Source of the DNA: a virus
Reading direction: 5' to 3' (one strand)
Length of the DNA stretch: 38,129 nt
IMG/VR virus record: IMGVR_UViG_3300012683_000015
Span: 1-38,129 of that record
Each line of letters begins with the position of its first letter. The first letter of the stretch is position 1. The notes under the pieces are model-generated. The model saw only the letters and a list, made by a program, of their open reading frames with translations, did no database searches and was not told the DNA's origin. The position numbers and the translations under genes are program-made. Positions 1-7,670 of the stretch are shown one piece after another.

Positions 1-135
1 ATCGAGGGCGAAGAAGGTGCGGCGGCTCCGGCGGCCGGTGGTGTCGCTACCATCTCGAGCGATGAGGAGTACGCCAAACTGCCATCGGGCGCCGTGTTCG
101 TGGGTCCGGACGGCAAACGCAGGCGCAAACCGTAA
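1..135 (+). CDS. C-terminal 44 residues of a gene cut by the left edge (possibly the cupin gene at the right edge)
   Basis: Reading frame 1 is open from the first base and stops with TAA at 133-135, which overlaps the ATG of the next gene (TAATG). The visible part has an Ala/Gly-rich stretch, then an acidic patch and a 'LPSGAVFVGPDGKRRRKP' ending. From memory, similar short basic tails end many phage structural proteins. The gene open at the right edge of the window (from 37815) runs out exactly on a codon boundary, so joining the ends keeps this frame open and would give one 149-residue protein. Alone, this piece has no assignable function. Confidence 0.75.
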   Translation: MEGEEGAAAPAAGGVATISSDEEYAKLPSGAVFVGPDGKRRRKP

Positions 136-1931
136 TGGCTGCCTGGGAAAGAGCTCCCGTAGTAGAGGATAAAGCCGCGTCAAACTCGGGCGATGGCGGC
201 ATATTCAATGATGGAGATTCCAGCTTCAGCGCCAGTCTCGGGTTTGGCCAAGCGAGTTTGCAACAACCCACCAGTGGCAGGTCGGCCTGGCAGTCGGCTC
301 CGCTCGAGAGCGAACGGCCGATGCCGAAGCGCGCCAAGACTGCGATGGAACACGTCAAGGAAGTGGTGGGAAGTGGACCGCTCGGCGCAGCTGCAGGCGT
401 GGCTGAGACTGGTCTTTCGATGCTCACCGGCATGGGTGGGCAGATTGCTGGTGGTCTTACTGGCGCCGCAAATCTGGCTTTCGGTGGCTCTGTTGACGAG
501 GCTGCTGATGTTGTGCGCTCGGTACAGGGGGCGATGACCTACTCTCCCAGGACGGCGGCCGGACAGTCTCTTTTACGATTATCTTCGATGCCGATGAACT
601 ATGCCTCCGAGGCGACTGGAGCGGCAGGGGAGAAGATCGGTGGCGCAATCGGCGCGCCCATTGCAGGAAGGGCAATCGGAGAAATCATCCCGCCCGTTGC
701 TGCCACTTTATTCGGGGGCGTCAGGAGCATGAAAGCGGCCTCCGAGGCGGCGGTTGAAGGGGCGAAACCACGGCCGACTACTCCCAAGGAGGACGTCACC
801 AAGATCGCTCAGAGTGAGGGATACGTCATTCCTCCAAAGGATATTCCGGGTGCTGGTCCGGTCGGCAGGACCCTGCAAGCTGTGGGCGGAAAGCTCAGAA
901 CGCAACAGACCGCCGCTATCCGGAATCAGCCTATCACGAACGATCTGGTCAAACAGGATCTTGGCATAGAAAAAGGTGCATCCATCGACAAGGAGAGCCT
1001 TGCCGAGGTGACCAAGCGCGCGACTGAGCCTTACCGGCAGATCGAGGCAATCAACGTCCCATTCAAAACGACCGATGGCTTTCGAAAGTCCATCTCGGAT
1101 CTTGCCAAGCCGCTGCGCGAGTTCGGGCAAAAGTATCCGAACATCGTGAAGAACGATGAAATCCGCGGGCTGGTCGATGACTTATCCAAGGACGAGTTTT
1201 CTCCCAATGAATCCGTTTTCATCATCCGGCGCCTGCGCGAACAGGGTAATGCGAACATGGCCGCCACCAGAATCAAGCCGGATGCAATCAAGAGCGAACT
1301 GGGACGGGCTCAGCTAAAGGCTTCCGGCGCCATGGAGGACTTGGTGGAGGAGCGTCTAGGCGAGATGGGGCAGCCGAAACTGCTGGGAGATTTCCGCGCC
1401 GGCCGCCGTCTTTATGCCAAAGCGATGCAGGTCGCCAAGTCCACTGATCCGTCTGGAAATGTGAATGCGTCCGCTCTTTCCAAGGCGCTGCAGAAGGGCG
1501 TCCCGCTGGACGGCAACATGCTCAAGGTTGCAAAAATCGCATCGACCCATCCGAAAGCAACCCAGCTTGCGACCAGTCTCGGAGGTGAAGAGGGCCTGAC
1601 CGTCTTCGACACTTGGCTCGCTGGTGGAGAGCTTGCCGCCGGGCATCCGATCGGTGCAGCCGCCGTGTTGCTGCGACCGACGATCCGGGGCCGGCTGGCG
1701 CTCGGCAATCTTGGGCAGAGTCCAGCCATACGGATGCAGAATCCAGTGCCTGCGCTTGGACGCGGAGCGCCTTACGCGGCCCTGTCAGCGCCTGACACGT
1801 CACCACCGCCTATGGTCACCATGGGAGGCAATCCGGTCGCTCAGGATTCAGTCAGAGCTCGGGCTATGGCTCTTCAGCAGAGCGATCCGAGACTGTTGCC
1901 TATGTCGGCATTCGGGCAGCGGGCGCCATGA
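135..1931 (+). CDS. Probable internal virion / DNA-ejection protein (598 aa)
   Basis: A large protein with long Gly/Ala-rich segments (about residues 75-190) that look like amphipathic or membrane-interacting helices, then a charged helical part (about 215-450) and a Pro-rich end. Size, composition and position between the tail genes and the tailspike fit the ejected head proteins of P22-like phages (gp7/gp16/gp20 class), which leave the capsid with the DNA and help it cross the envelope. No lytic transglycosylase motif was seen. The ATG overlaps the preceding TAA, and the TGA overlaps the ATG of the ATP-grasp gene (ATGA). The role is inferred from context and composition, not from a recognised domain. 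Confidence 0.6.
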   Translation: MAAWERAPVVEDKAASNSGDGGIFNDGDSSFSASLGFGQASLQQPTSGRSAWQSAPLESERPMPKRAKTAMEHVKEVVGSGPLGAAAGVAETGLSMLTGMGGQIAGGLTGAANLAFGGSVDEAADVVRSVQGAMTYSPRTAAGQSLLRLSSMPMNYASEATGAAGEKIGGAIGAPIAGRAIGEIIPPVAATLFGGVRSMKAASEAAVEGAKPRPTTPKEDVTKIAQSEGYVIPPKDIPGAGPVGRTLQAVGGKLRTQQTAAIRNQPITNDLVKQDLGIEKGASIDKESLAEVTKRATEPYRQIEAINVPFKTTDGFRKSISDLAKPLREFGQKYPNIVKNDEIRGLVDDLSKDEFSPNESVFIIRRLREQGNANMAATRIKPDAIKSELGRAQLKASGAMEDLVEERLGEMGQPKLLGDFRAGRRLYAKAMQVAKSTDPSGNVNASALSKALQKGVPLDGNMLKVAKIASTHPKATQLATSLGGEEGLTVFDTWLAGGELAAGHPIGAAAVLLRPTIRGRLALGNLGQSPAIRMQNPVPALGRGAPYAALSAPDTSPPPMVTMGGNPVAQDSVRARAMALQQSDPRLLPMSAFGQRAP

Positions 1932-3244
1932 ACCTGCTACTGATCGATACCGAAGCCATGGGCCTGGACCTCGCCTACCGCGCGGCTGAGGCGGGCCACG
2001 CTGTGAAGCTCTATCGGCTGCAAGACAAACCGGTGCGCGACGGCGAAGGCTTTCCCGGTGTAACGCTGGTCGACAGCTGGAAAGAGCACATGAACTGGGC
2101 TAAATCCGGACTCGTGGTCACGACCGGAAACGTAAAGCTCACGCGCGAGCTGGACCGCTATCGCCAGTACGGCTTTCCGATCTTCGCTCCGACGCACGCG
2201 AGCGCGCAGCTGGAGATAAATCGCAAGACCGGCATGGATCTGATGTCCAAGCATGGGCTGAATATCGCGCCGTTCAAGATGTTCGACTCATTGAAAGCAG
2301 CGATCGATCACGTGGTCAAGACTGACGAGCGCTACGTGTTCAAGACCATGGGCGACGAGGAGGACAAGTCGCTGTCCTACGTGTGCCACTCGCCAGAGGA
2401 CATGATCGGATGGCTGGAGAAGCGCATCGAAGAGGGCTTCAAGCCCAAGGGGCCGGTGATGCTGCAGGAGTGCATCGACATGGTCGGAGAGGTCGGCATT
2501 GCCGCCTGGGTCGGACCGAAAGGATTCATCGACAAATGCGAACTATCGTTCGAGCACAAGAAGATGATGAGCGGAAACTTCGGCCCCAACACCGGTGAGA
2601 CCGGGACCGTTTGCAAATACGTGACCGAGGATCCGCTGGTCGATCTGATCTACGAGTTCGAGGACGATCTGATCAAGCTCGGACACATAGGAGACATCGC
2701 GATCAATGGGGGCGTCAATGCCAAGGGCTACTGGCCTTTCGAGTGGACCGCACGCTTGGGGTGGCCTGACTTCTTTATCCGCACTGCGATGCACCAGGGC
2801 GATCCGATCCAGTGGATGCGGGACCTGCTCGACGGCAAGGACACGCTGAAGATCCGCGGCGAGATCGGTATCGGCGTGCTGATGACGCAGCCGCCATTCC
2901 CGGCCAAGAACGAGGAGCCCGATAAAACGCTCGGCATCCAGGTACACGGGCTGGCCGGTGTGTGGGACAACGTGCACCCGATCCAGTTGATGATCGGTGA
3001 GGGGCCGAAGATTTCGAATGGGAAGCTGGAGCGTCAGGACACGATGCAGACGACGGGCGAATACGTGCTCGTCGCCACCAGCCTGGGCAAGACCGTCGCG
3101 GCCGCGCGAGAGAAAGTCTACGGCGCTATCAGTGAGATCAAGCTCGCCAACGCGATGGTCCGCGATGACATCGGCGAGGCTCTCGAACAGCAACTGCCGA
3201 AGCTGCACGCGCTCGGCTACTGCAAGGATGTGGAGTACTCATGA
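1928..3244 (+). CDS. ATP-grasp enzyme resembling phosphoribosylamine-glycine ligase (PurD-like, 438 aa)
   Basis: The N-terminus (MNLLLIDTEAMGLDLAYRA) looks like the nucleotide/substrate-binding start of PurD-type enzymes. An ATP-grasp core follows at about residues 100-290, with 'YVFKTMGDEEDKS', 'GPVMLQECIDMVGEVGIAAW' and a late acidic metal-binding segment around 'DIAINGGVNAKGYWPFEWTA'. PurD joins glycine to phosphoribosylamine in purine synthesis. Here no other purine gene is nearby, and the gene lies between a virion protein and the tailspike, so a host-like purine role is doubtful; peptide or amino-acid ligation to another substrate is equally possible. ATGA overlaps couple it to both neighbours. 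The family assignment is by motif reading only. Confidence 0.7.
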   Translation: MNLLLIDTEAMGLDLAYRAAEAGHAVKLYRLQDKPVRDGEGFPGVTLVDSWKEHMNWAKSGLVVTTGNVKLTRELDRYRQYGFPIFAPTHASAQLEINRKTGMDLMSKHGLNIAPFKMFDSLKAAIDHVVKTDERYVFKTMGDEEDKSLSYVCHSPEDMIGWLEKRIEEGFKPKGPVMLQECIDMVGEVGIAAWVGPKGFIDKCELSFEHKKMMSGNFGPNTGETGTVCKYVTEDPLVDLIYEFEDDLIKLGHIGDIAINGGVNAKGYWPFEWTARLGWPDFFIRTAMHQGDPIQWMRDLLDGKDTLKIRGEIGIGVLMTQPPFPAKNEEPDKTLGIQVHGLAGVWDNVHPIQLMIGEGPKISNGKLERQDTMQTTGEYVLVATSLGKTVAAAREKVYGAISEIKLANAMVRDDIGEALEQQLPKLHALGYCKDVEYS

Positions 3245-5046
3245 CGACCTCGCTTGCTCCGCTGCCCCGTCAGGCATTCGGCCCGACCTTCGCCGGCTAC
3301 AAGCTTTTCACGTACGCCGCGGGCACGCTCACCAAGCAGAATTCATATACCGATTCGACCGGGGCCACGCCGAACACGAACCCGATCATCCTGGACGCCA
3401 ACGGCAGCGCGTCGGTCTGGTTCACACCCGGGCTTCTGTACAAGGAAGTGCTGGCGCTTCCCACTGACACGGATCCGCCCACGGTTCCGATCTGGACCGC
3501 CGACAACCTGCCGGGCGCCATCGACGCCGGCACAGCGACCTACACGCCGCCCGGGTCGAATGTCGTCGTCACGACGGTTACGGGCGATCTGTCTGCCGGC
3601 TACTACAATGTGTTCCGCACGATGACCTCCGCTCAGATCGCGGCGGTGCAGGCCGGGGCTCTGGCTCAGGATGTGACGACTGCCGTGCAGAACGCATTGA
3701 ACAACTGGGGCGAGGTCTATTTCGGGCCGGGCCGCTACCCGATCGGGCTGGCGACCCTGACGCTCGCGCAGGGCATGAAGATCAGAGGAGCGGGCAAGAA
3801 CCTGACCTACTTCGTCGGCCCGGCCACGAACCTGACGCTCTTCACGATCGGCACCGGAGTCGCATTGAACGAAGTGGCGATCATGGATGCCACCATCTAC
3901 TGGACCGGGGCGCAGACCACCAGCGCCGGGATCGCCGTGTTCAACGGTCATCAGATCCATCTGCATGACCTGAGAATCAATGCCCCATTTGTCGGAGTTG
4001 ACTGGAATGGCGGCGCTCAACAAGATTCGTATCTTGCTAACAACATCGAGATTCTGAACCCGGCCATCGGCATGCGCACCGGCAACGACGGCAGCCAGGT
4101 GGCAGACCTGTATGTGGACCACTTCAGCATCGGCTCGGCTACCACGGCTGGAATTCTGCTCCAGAATAATTCTGGCTTCTATTTCAATCAGGGCTCCATC
4201 ATATCGAGCGCCTGCGGCTTCAGGATCCAGCCCCTTGCCGGCAAATCGGTAACGGCCGGCTTGTGCAGCGGAGTCCTGTGCGACGGCTCGACCGGCAACG
4301 GCTGGGAGTTTGTCAACCTCGTCGGCTCGGATATCTCGGATGCGGTGTTTAACCACTGCTGGGCCGCCAGCTGCGGCACCGCCCTGGCCAGTGCCGGCAC
4401 CGAAAACGGAATCTGGATCAGCGCATCGGGAGGGCCTATCGACGACATCACATTCAACAGCTGGTTGATCCTCTCCAACAAGGGGGCCGGCATCCAGTAC
4501 GACAGCGGCAAGCGCATCCAGATCAAGAATTGCTCGATCATAGAAAATTCCCAGGTCTCGCTCGGAACGCGCAGCGGCGTCGAGGTGGGCGCCGCCGCAT
4601 CGGACTTCCTGATCAACGACAACAACATCGGCATAGGCGGCCGGATCGGCGTGGTGACCAGTTTCGTACTGACGCAGAAATACGGCATCACCATCGCCAA
4701 CGGATGCACGAGATTTGATCTGCGCGGCAACGATGTCTTCAACAACATCACCGGTAACATCCAGGACCTGTCGGCGGCCGGAGCCACCAAGCGCATATCG
4801 CAGAACCGGGGCTACAACCCGATCGCCACAACCACCATCACGCTCGGAGCCTCGCCCGCGACCTGGACCAACAATACGGGCGACACGGCGGTGTTCATCT
4901 GCAACGGAGGCACGGTGAGCTCGATCACGCTAGCCGGGGTTCAGGTCGCTACTGGCACCACCGTTTCGATCGTCGTGCCGCAAGGCGAGGCCGTGGTAGT
5001 CACGTATTCCGGAGCACCGACGCAAGTCTTTTACAGAGGATGCTGA
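3241..5046 (+). CDS. Tailspike / receptor-binding protein with beta-helix (601 aa)
   Basis: The N-terminal ~100 residues (phrases such as 'YKLFTYAAGTLTKQNSYTDS' and 'ANGSASVWFTPGLLYKEVL') match a common short adaptor that anchors podovirus and siphovirus spikes to the tail. Residues of about 130-520 show the repeating hydrophobic/Asn/Gly pattern of a right-handed parallel beta-helix, the fold used by phage polysaccharide lyases and hydrolases. The last ~65 residues form a small beta-rich end domain. The protein probably binds and may degrade surface polysaccharide; catalytic residues cannot be picked out by eye. It overlaps the ATP-grasp gene by ATGA and is followed by a tiny ORF and the lysis genes. 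Confidence 0.8.
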   Translation: MTTSLAPLPRQAFGPTFAGYKLFTYAAGTLTKQNSYTDSTGATPNTNPIILDANGSASVWFTPGLLYKEVLALPTDTDPPTVPIWTADNLPGAIDAGTATYTPPGSNVVVTTVTGDLSAGYYNVFRTMTSAQIAAVQAGALAQDVTTAVQNALNNWGEVYFGPGRYPIGLATLTLAQGMKIRGAGKNLTYFVGPATNLTLFTIGTGVALNEVAIMDATIYWTGAQTTSAGIAVFNGHQIHLHDLRINAPFVGVDWNGGAQQDSYLANNIEILNPAIGMRTGNDGSQVADLYVDHFSIGSATTAGILLQNNSGFYFNQGSIISSACGFRIQPLAGKSVTAGLCSGVLCDGSTGNGWEFVNLVGSDISDAVFNHCWAASCGTALASAGTENGIWISASGGPIDDITFNSWLILSNKGAGIQYDSGKRIQIKNCSIIENSQVSLGTRSGVEVGAAASDFLINDNNIGIGGRIGVVTSFVLTQKYGITIANGCTRFDLRGNDVFNNITGNIQDLSAAGATKRISQNRGYNPIATTTITLGASPATWTNNTGDTAVFICNGGTVSSITLAGVQVATGTTVSIVVPQGEAVVVTYSGAPTQVFYRGC

Positions 5047-5049
5047 AAA

Positions 5050-5121
5050 ATGAGCGACTATTTTTTCTACGCAGACGCTTACGACTTTGACGATGAGTGG
5101 GACGCCGCTGGCGCGTGGTAA
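5050..5121 (+). CDS. 23-residue acidic, aromatic peptide of unknown function
   Basis: ATG at 5050 and TAA at 5119-5121 encode a peptide with six Asp, one Glu, three Tyr, three Phe and two Trp residues and no Lys or Arg. The stop overlaps the lysozyme start (TAATG), which supports translational coupling, and an AGAGGA sequence lies about 11 bases before the ATG. It has no membrane segment. It could be a real small protein or a leader that delivers ribosomes to the lysozyme gene. It is too short for any homology judgement. Confidence 0.5.
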   Translation: MSDYFFYADAYDFDDEWDAAGAW

Positions 5122-5528
5122 TGAATCTGATCGATCAGCTCAAGCGCGACGAAGGGCTTCGACTGAAGCCGTACACCGATACGGCCGGCAAGCTCACGAT
5201 CGGCGTGGGTCGCAACCTGACCGATGTCGGGATCTATGACGAAGAGGCCGATTTCCTGCTGGTCCGAGACATCGCACGAATACAGGGGCAGCTTTCTGCC
5301 TTCGCGTGGTACCAGCGGCTTGATGAGGTGCGCAAAGGCGCGATCGAGAACATGGCCTTCAACCTTGGGCTGCATGGACTGCTCGGGTTCCCGCACTTCC
5401 TGTCTGCCGTTGCCAAGCAGGACTGGATTACTGCCGCCTCGGAGCTTGCCAATTCGGTGTGGGCGAGACAAGTCGGGGACCGGGCGACGCGGCTTGAGCA
5501 GCAGATTGTCAACGGAGAGTGGGTGTGA
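5121..5528 (+). CDS. Endolysin, T4-type lysozyme (GH24 muramidase, 135 aa)
   Basis: Cleaves the MurNAc-GlcNAc bond of peptidoglycan at lysis. The catalytic triad of T4 lysozyme is present with the same numbering: Glu11 in 'RDEGLRL', Asp20 in 'YTDTAGK' and Thr26 in 'LTIGVGRN'. The C-terminal lobe carries the usual 'AFNLGLHGLLGF' and 'ARQVGDRATRLEQQ' stretches. The ATG at 5121 is preferred over an upstream in-frame start because it forms TAATG with the preceding peptide gene and gives the canonical length. No N-terminal signal-anchor is seen, so export should depend on a holin. It is followed by a GTGA-coupled gene. Confidence 0.93.
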   Translation: MNLIDQLKRDEGLRLKPYTDTAGKLTIGVGRNLTDVGIYDEEADFLLVRDIARIQGQLSAFAWYQRLDEVRKGAIENMAFNLGLHGLLGFPHFLSAVAKQDWITAASELANSVWARQVGDRATRLEQQIVNGEWV

Positions 5529-5827
5529 GCCATCGCCTGATCCGCATCGGCGACTATTCGGTATCGGTCGACCATCTGAGCTCGTTCGAGCACGAGTACA
5601 AGAATGAGGATCCTGACGTTAAGGATCCTCGCAGCCGTCGGCCCGGATATTTGTGCATTTTCACGATCAAATTCGAGAATACGTACACGGTCTACTTTCG
5701 CCACCTATCGATCGAGGAGCGCGATAAGCATCTGGGGCGGGAGGATCTGGCCCGCTATCTGATCGAGAATTTGAAAGGCGCGAGCGCGGTCCGCTCGTTC
5801 AAAATGAAGGGGGAACACGATGAGTAG
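5525..5827 (+). CDS. Unknown 100-aa protein inside the lysis cassette
   Basis: Starts with GTG overlapping the lysozyme TGA (GTGA); a second GTG two codons upstream is possible. The product is soluble and charged, with a beta-rich N-terminal half ('IRIGDYSVSVDHLSSFEHEY') and a helical end ('EERDKHLGREDLARYLIENL'). No family was recognised. It separates the lysozyme from the membrane proteins, so it may modulate lysis or simply ride in the operon. Confidence 0.75.
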   Translation: MSHRLIRIGDYSVSVDHLSSFEHEYKNEDPDVKDPRSRRPGYLCIFTIKFENTYTVYFRHLSIEERDKHLGREDLARYLIENLKGASAVRSFKMKGEHDE

Positions 5828-5969
5828 CATTCTTTCACACGCGATTGCCTTCCTCGCCGGCGCCGGGTGCGTCTCTGGTTGGTGGTGGTGGATCGGCCAT
5901 CGCGCGAAGGTGCGGGCGCTGGTGGCGGAAGCCCAGCAAGCGGCGCAGAAGGCTCAGGGCAAGGGCTGA
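5820..5969 (+). CDS. Small one-helix membrane protein (49 aa), possible lysis accessory or second holin
   Basis: The product has a single hydrophobic segment at about residues 4-26, ending in four consecutive Trp residues, followed by a basic, Ala/Gln-rich tail. This N-out/C-in type of layout is common among antiholins, class III holin-like proteins and other lysis accessory proteins. The ATG lies 8 bases inside the end of the preceding gene, and the stop forms TGATG with the next gene, so it is tightly coupled. The exact role is unknown. Confidence 0.7.
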   Translation: MSSILSHAIAFLAGAGCVSGWWWWIGHRAKVRALVAEAQQAAQKAQGKG

Positions 5970-6193
5970 TGGGTACGATCCTGCGCGAGCTGCTTACCGG
6001 TCCCGACAACCAGACGCACGAGCTCGTGAACTGGGCCGCGCTGCTCGGATTCCTCACGGGCACGGGCCTGTCGATCGCGCACTACGCCCAGCACGCAGTT
6101 TTCGACGTGCAGGGCTACATGACCGGCTTCGGTATCGGCATCGCCGCGCTCGGCGTCGCGATCCGGGCGCGCGACGGAGCTCTGCCGAAATGA
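5969..6193 (+). CDS. Probable holin (74 aa, two membrane segments)
   Basis: After a short polar start with 'ELLTGPDNQTHELVNW', two hydrophobic segments lie at about residues 23-38 and 47-65, with a short charged end. Small size, two membrane helices and position between the lysozyme and the Rz gene fit a class II holin, the protein that forms holes in the inner membrane and times lysis. The assignment is from topology and gene order; no specific holin family motif was matched. It overlaps Rz by ATGA. Confidence 0.65.
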   Translation: MGTILRELLTGPDNQTHELVNWAALLGFLTGTGLSIAHYAQHAVFDVQGYMTGFGIGIAALGVAIRARDGALPK

Positions 6194-6690
6194 ACGTTCT
6201 TGTGCTGAAGATCGGTTTAGCGCTGGCGATCGTAGCCGGAGCCTGCGGTGCGACCTGGTTCGCTGCCGACGCGAGATACAGCCGGCAGTACGCAGCCCTG
6301 AAGGCCGGCTACGAGCAGGCGTCCAAGGATCAGAAAGCCGTTGTGGACAAGACCATCGCGGACAATCAAGCCGCGGCGAAGGACATCGATGGAAAGGCCG
6401 AGCGGATCAAGAGTATGGCTGGCGTCATTTCTGACCTCAGCGTGCGCGTCGGCGCCGGTCGTGGTGCCGTCCGAGTGTGCCCCGCCGCCGCAGGCACCGT
6501 CCGCCCTTATCTCGACCCCATCGGACCAGCAGTTACAGCAGGCGATCGACCAGCTGCAGCTGCTGCTGAACCAGATATCGGCATTGCCCGTGGCGTCGTC
6601 AGCGGCGCCCTCGAAGTAGGCATCGATGCGCTGAAGGCGGAACTGTTCTGGCGGGAGTACGCGCGCCGGACCGGGCAGACTAAACCTTAA
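6190..6690 (+). CDS. Rz-like inner-membrane spanin (i-spanin, 166 aa)
   Basis: An N-terminal signal-anchor (about residues 4-25) is followed by a periplasmic helical part with the coiled-coil-like 'YAALKAGYEQASKDQKAVVD' region. This is the layout of Rz, which bridges to the outer-membrane lipoprotein Rz1 and fuses the membranes at the end of lysis. A lipoprotein-like ORF is nested in the +1 frame, as in lambda. The ATG at 6190 overlaps the holin stop. Its 3' end overlaps the last leftward gene by 11 bases, so this is the tail-to-tail boundary of the two transcription units. Confidence 0.82.
   Translation: MNVLVLKIGLALAIVAGACGATWFAADARYSRQYAALKAGYEQASKDQKAVVDKTIADNQAAAKDIDGKAERIKSMAGVISDLSVRVGAGRGAVRVCPAAAGTVRPYLDPIGPAVTAGDRPAAAAAEPDIGIARGVVSGALEVGIDALKAELFWREYARRTGQTKP
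6389..6619 (+). CDS. Rz1-like outer-membrane spanin lipoprotein nested in Rz (76 aa)
   Basis: This frame lies wholly inside Rz. The ATG at 6389 gives a short basic start, a hydrophobic stretch 'VWLASFLTSAC' ending in a lipobox-like Cys, then a Pro-rich part ('CAPPPQAPSAL') and a Gln/Leu-rich helix. Rz1 proteins are small, Pro-rich lipoproteins encoded within or overlapping Rz. The residue at -3 of the lipobox is Thr rather than Leu, which is atypical, so lipidation is likely but not certain. Confidence 0.75.
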   Translation: MERPSGSRVWLASFLTSACASAPVVVPSECAPPPQAPSALISTPSDQQLQQAIDQLQLLLNQISALPVASSAAPSK

Positions 6691-6754
6691 GGAATACCGC
6701 CAGAAACACGATGATCGCCACCGAGATGATAAGCAGCTCGGCGTCGTGGCTCAT
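6680..6754 (-). CDS. 24-residue one-helix membrane peptide, last gene of the leftward operon
   Basis: ATG at 6754 to TAG at 6680-6682. After a polar 'MSHDAE' start, nearly the whole product is hydrophobic (LLIISVAIIVFLAVFL) and ends in Lys-Val, i.e. one membrane helix. Its ATG overlaps the TGA of an upstream open frame (ATGA), as is usual in this operon. The 3' end overlaps Rz by 11 bases on the other strand. Function unknown. Confidence 0.5.
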   Translation of the reverse strand: MSHDAELLIISVAIIVFLAVFLKV

Positions 6755-6809
6755 CGCAGTGTCCAGAAACACCAGCCGAGCACGGCCGCGACGATGAGTA
6801 GGCGATCAC
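6751..6809 (-). other. Possible frame-interrupted tiny membrane-peptide gene
   Basis: A GTG at 6809 overlaps the TGA of the preceding gene, as expected here, but its frame runs on into Arg/Gly-rich sequence. One frame over, the same bases encode a hydrophobic run 'LLIVAAVLGWCFWTLR' whose TGA overlaps the ATG of the next gene, but that frame has no plausible start. A single-base shift after about four codons would join both halves into a ~20-residue membrane peptide. This may be a real frameshift, a sequencing error or chance. Confidence 0.35.
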
Positions 6810-7003
6810 GCCGGCGGTGCCCATTCGTACCCCTGCCTGATCCCAGGCCACTCGCAACCGGCTGCCTGCTTCTGGCTCAATGCCCAGCAGCACCAGTGGC
6901 CACCGGTCCAGCGCGCCCAGGTCTGCCGGTCCAGGTTTGGAACCCAGACTCGGTAGACACCGGGCTGCGCTGGCCTGATCGTGGAGTCGAACCGCAGGCT
7001 CAT
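6806..7003 (-). CDS. Unknown 65-aa Trp-rich protein
   Basis: ATG at 7003 overlaps the stop of the upstream gene (ATGA). The product is soluble and rich in Trp (six residues) and Arg, with 'STIRPAQPGVYRVWVPNLD' and 'ARWTGGHW' giving a small beta-sheet look. No family recognised. It lies near the distal end of the leftward operon, among small membrane peptides. Confidence 0.65.
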   Translation of the reverse strand: MSLRFDSTIRPAQPGVYRVWVPNLDRQTWARWTGGHWCCWALSQKQAAGCEWPGIRQGYEWAPPA

Positions 7004-7359
7004 CGCTTGCCCCCGGTGATCCAGTGCTGCGCGCGGGTGAGCAGGTCGTCTTCCTGCTTCTCGACCTTGGCGGTGACGACCTCGACGCGCCTCTGATGCA
7101 CGGCCTCCAGGATCGTGACGCGCCGGTCCAGGCTTTCCATCTTCACGTTCAGCACCTCGGCGTCACTACGGCGGTACATCTCGGTCTTGATCTCTTTAAC
7201 CGCGTCCACTACATTGTCTAGCTTATCGTCCCGGCGCCCGAACGAGACGCCCACGAACAGCGTGTTCACGACCACGATCGCGACCGAGCCCACGGGGAGA
7301 ACCAGGGCCATGATCGATTTGGTGCGCGGCGGTGTGATGTCAACGTCGTCTCGCTTCAT
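7000..7359 (-). CDS. Membrane-anchored coiled-coil protein (119 aa)
   Basis: One hydrophobic segment at about residues 15-38 (IMALVLPVGSVAIVVVNTLF) is followed by a long charged helix with heptad character ('DKLDNVVDAVKEIKTEM', 'LNVKMESLDRRVTILEAVH'). This is a common layout for small phage membrane proteins, sometimes annotated as holin-like or superinfection-related, but nothing here decides a function. About 83 bases separate it from the upstream gene, an unusually loose junction for this operon. Confidence 0.75.
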   Translation of the reverse strand: MKRDDVDITPPRTKSIMALVLPVGSVAIVVVNTLFVGVSFGRRDDKLDNVVDAVKEIKTEMYRRSDAEVLNVKMESLDRRVTILEAVHQRRVEVVTAKVEKQEDDLLTRAQHWITGGKR

Positions 7360-7442
7360 ACCGGCCAGCAGATGTACCCATGCCTGGATGCTGGCACGGG
7401 ATCACCTACCGCAATCGCGGGATTTACGGCTGGACAGCCGCC

Positions 7443-7670
7443 CTATTTCTTGCTCGCCATCCGCGCCGACCACCGACTGCCGCCGTCCGTCTTATGCATC
7501 CCAAGCCCCCTCATCTCGGCCTCGGTGCGACACCGCCGCGGAGCGCCGACCGGAGCGCGCCGTGAACCTGTCGCGTGCAGGTCGAACGCCTCGCTCGAGG
7601 AGAACTCCAGGCCGCAGCCGACGCAGCGCAGGGGGCGGTGCATGCCGATCATTCGATAGTGCCCTTCCAT
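7443..7670 (-). CDS. Small zinc-binding protein of the FDXHR type (75 aa)
   Basis: A start at 7670 (MEGHYRM...) is preferred over upstream Met codons because the upstream part of the frame lies inside the preceding gene. The product has 'RCVGCGLEFSSSEAFDLHATG', a CxxC pair followed by an FDxH motif. This matches a family of small phage proteins with a putative zinc-binding FDXHR-type domain, of unknown role and usually found in early operons. It overlaps the upstream gene by 22 bases. Confidence 0.75.
   Translation of the reverse strand: MEGHYRMIGMHRPLRCVGCGLEFSSSEAFDLHATGSRRAPVGAPRRCRTEAEMRGLGMHKTDGGSRWSARMASKK

Noticed and set aside
6690-6750. Possible terminator hairpin (CCGAG...CTCGG) at the convergent operon ends
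   Set aside because: Only a five-pair stem and no T run on either strand; no other bidirectional terminator is evident.
7342-7404. Possible 21-codon ORF (GTG start) in the loose junction between two leftward genes
   Set aside because: Weak start, very short, no coupling pattern, and it overlaps the next gene in another frame. Not enough support.
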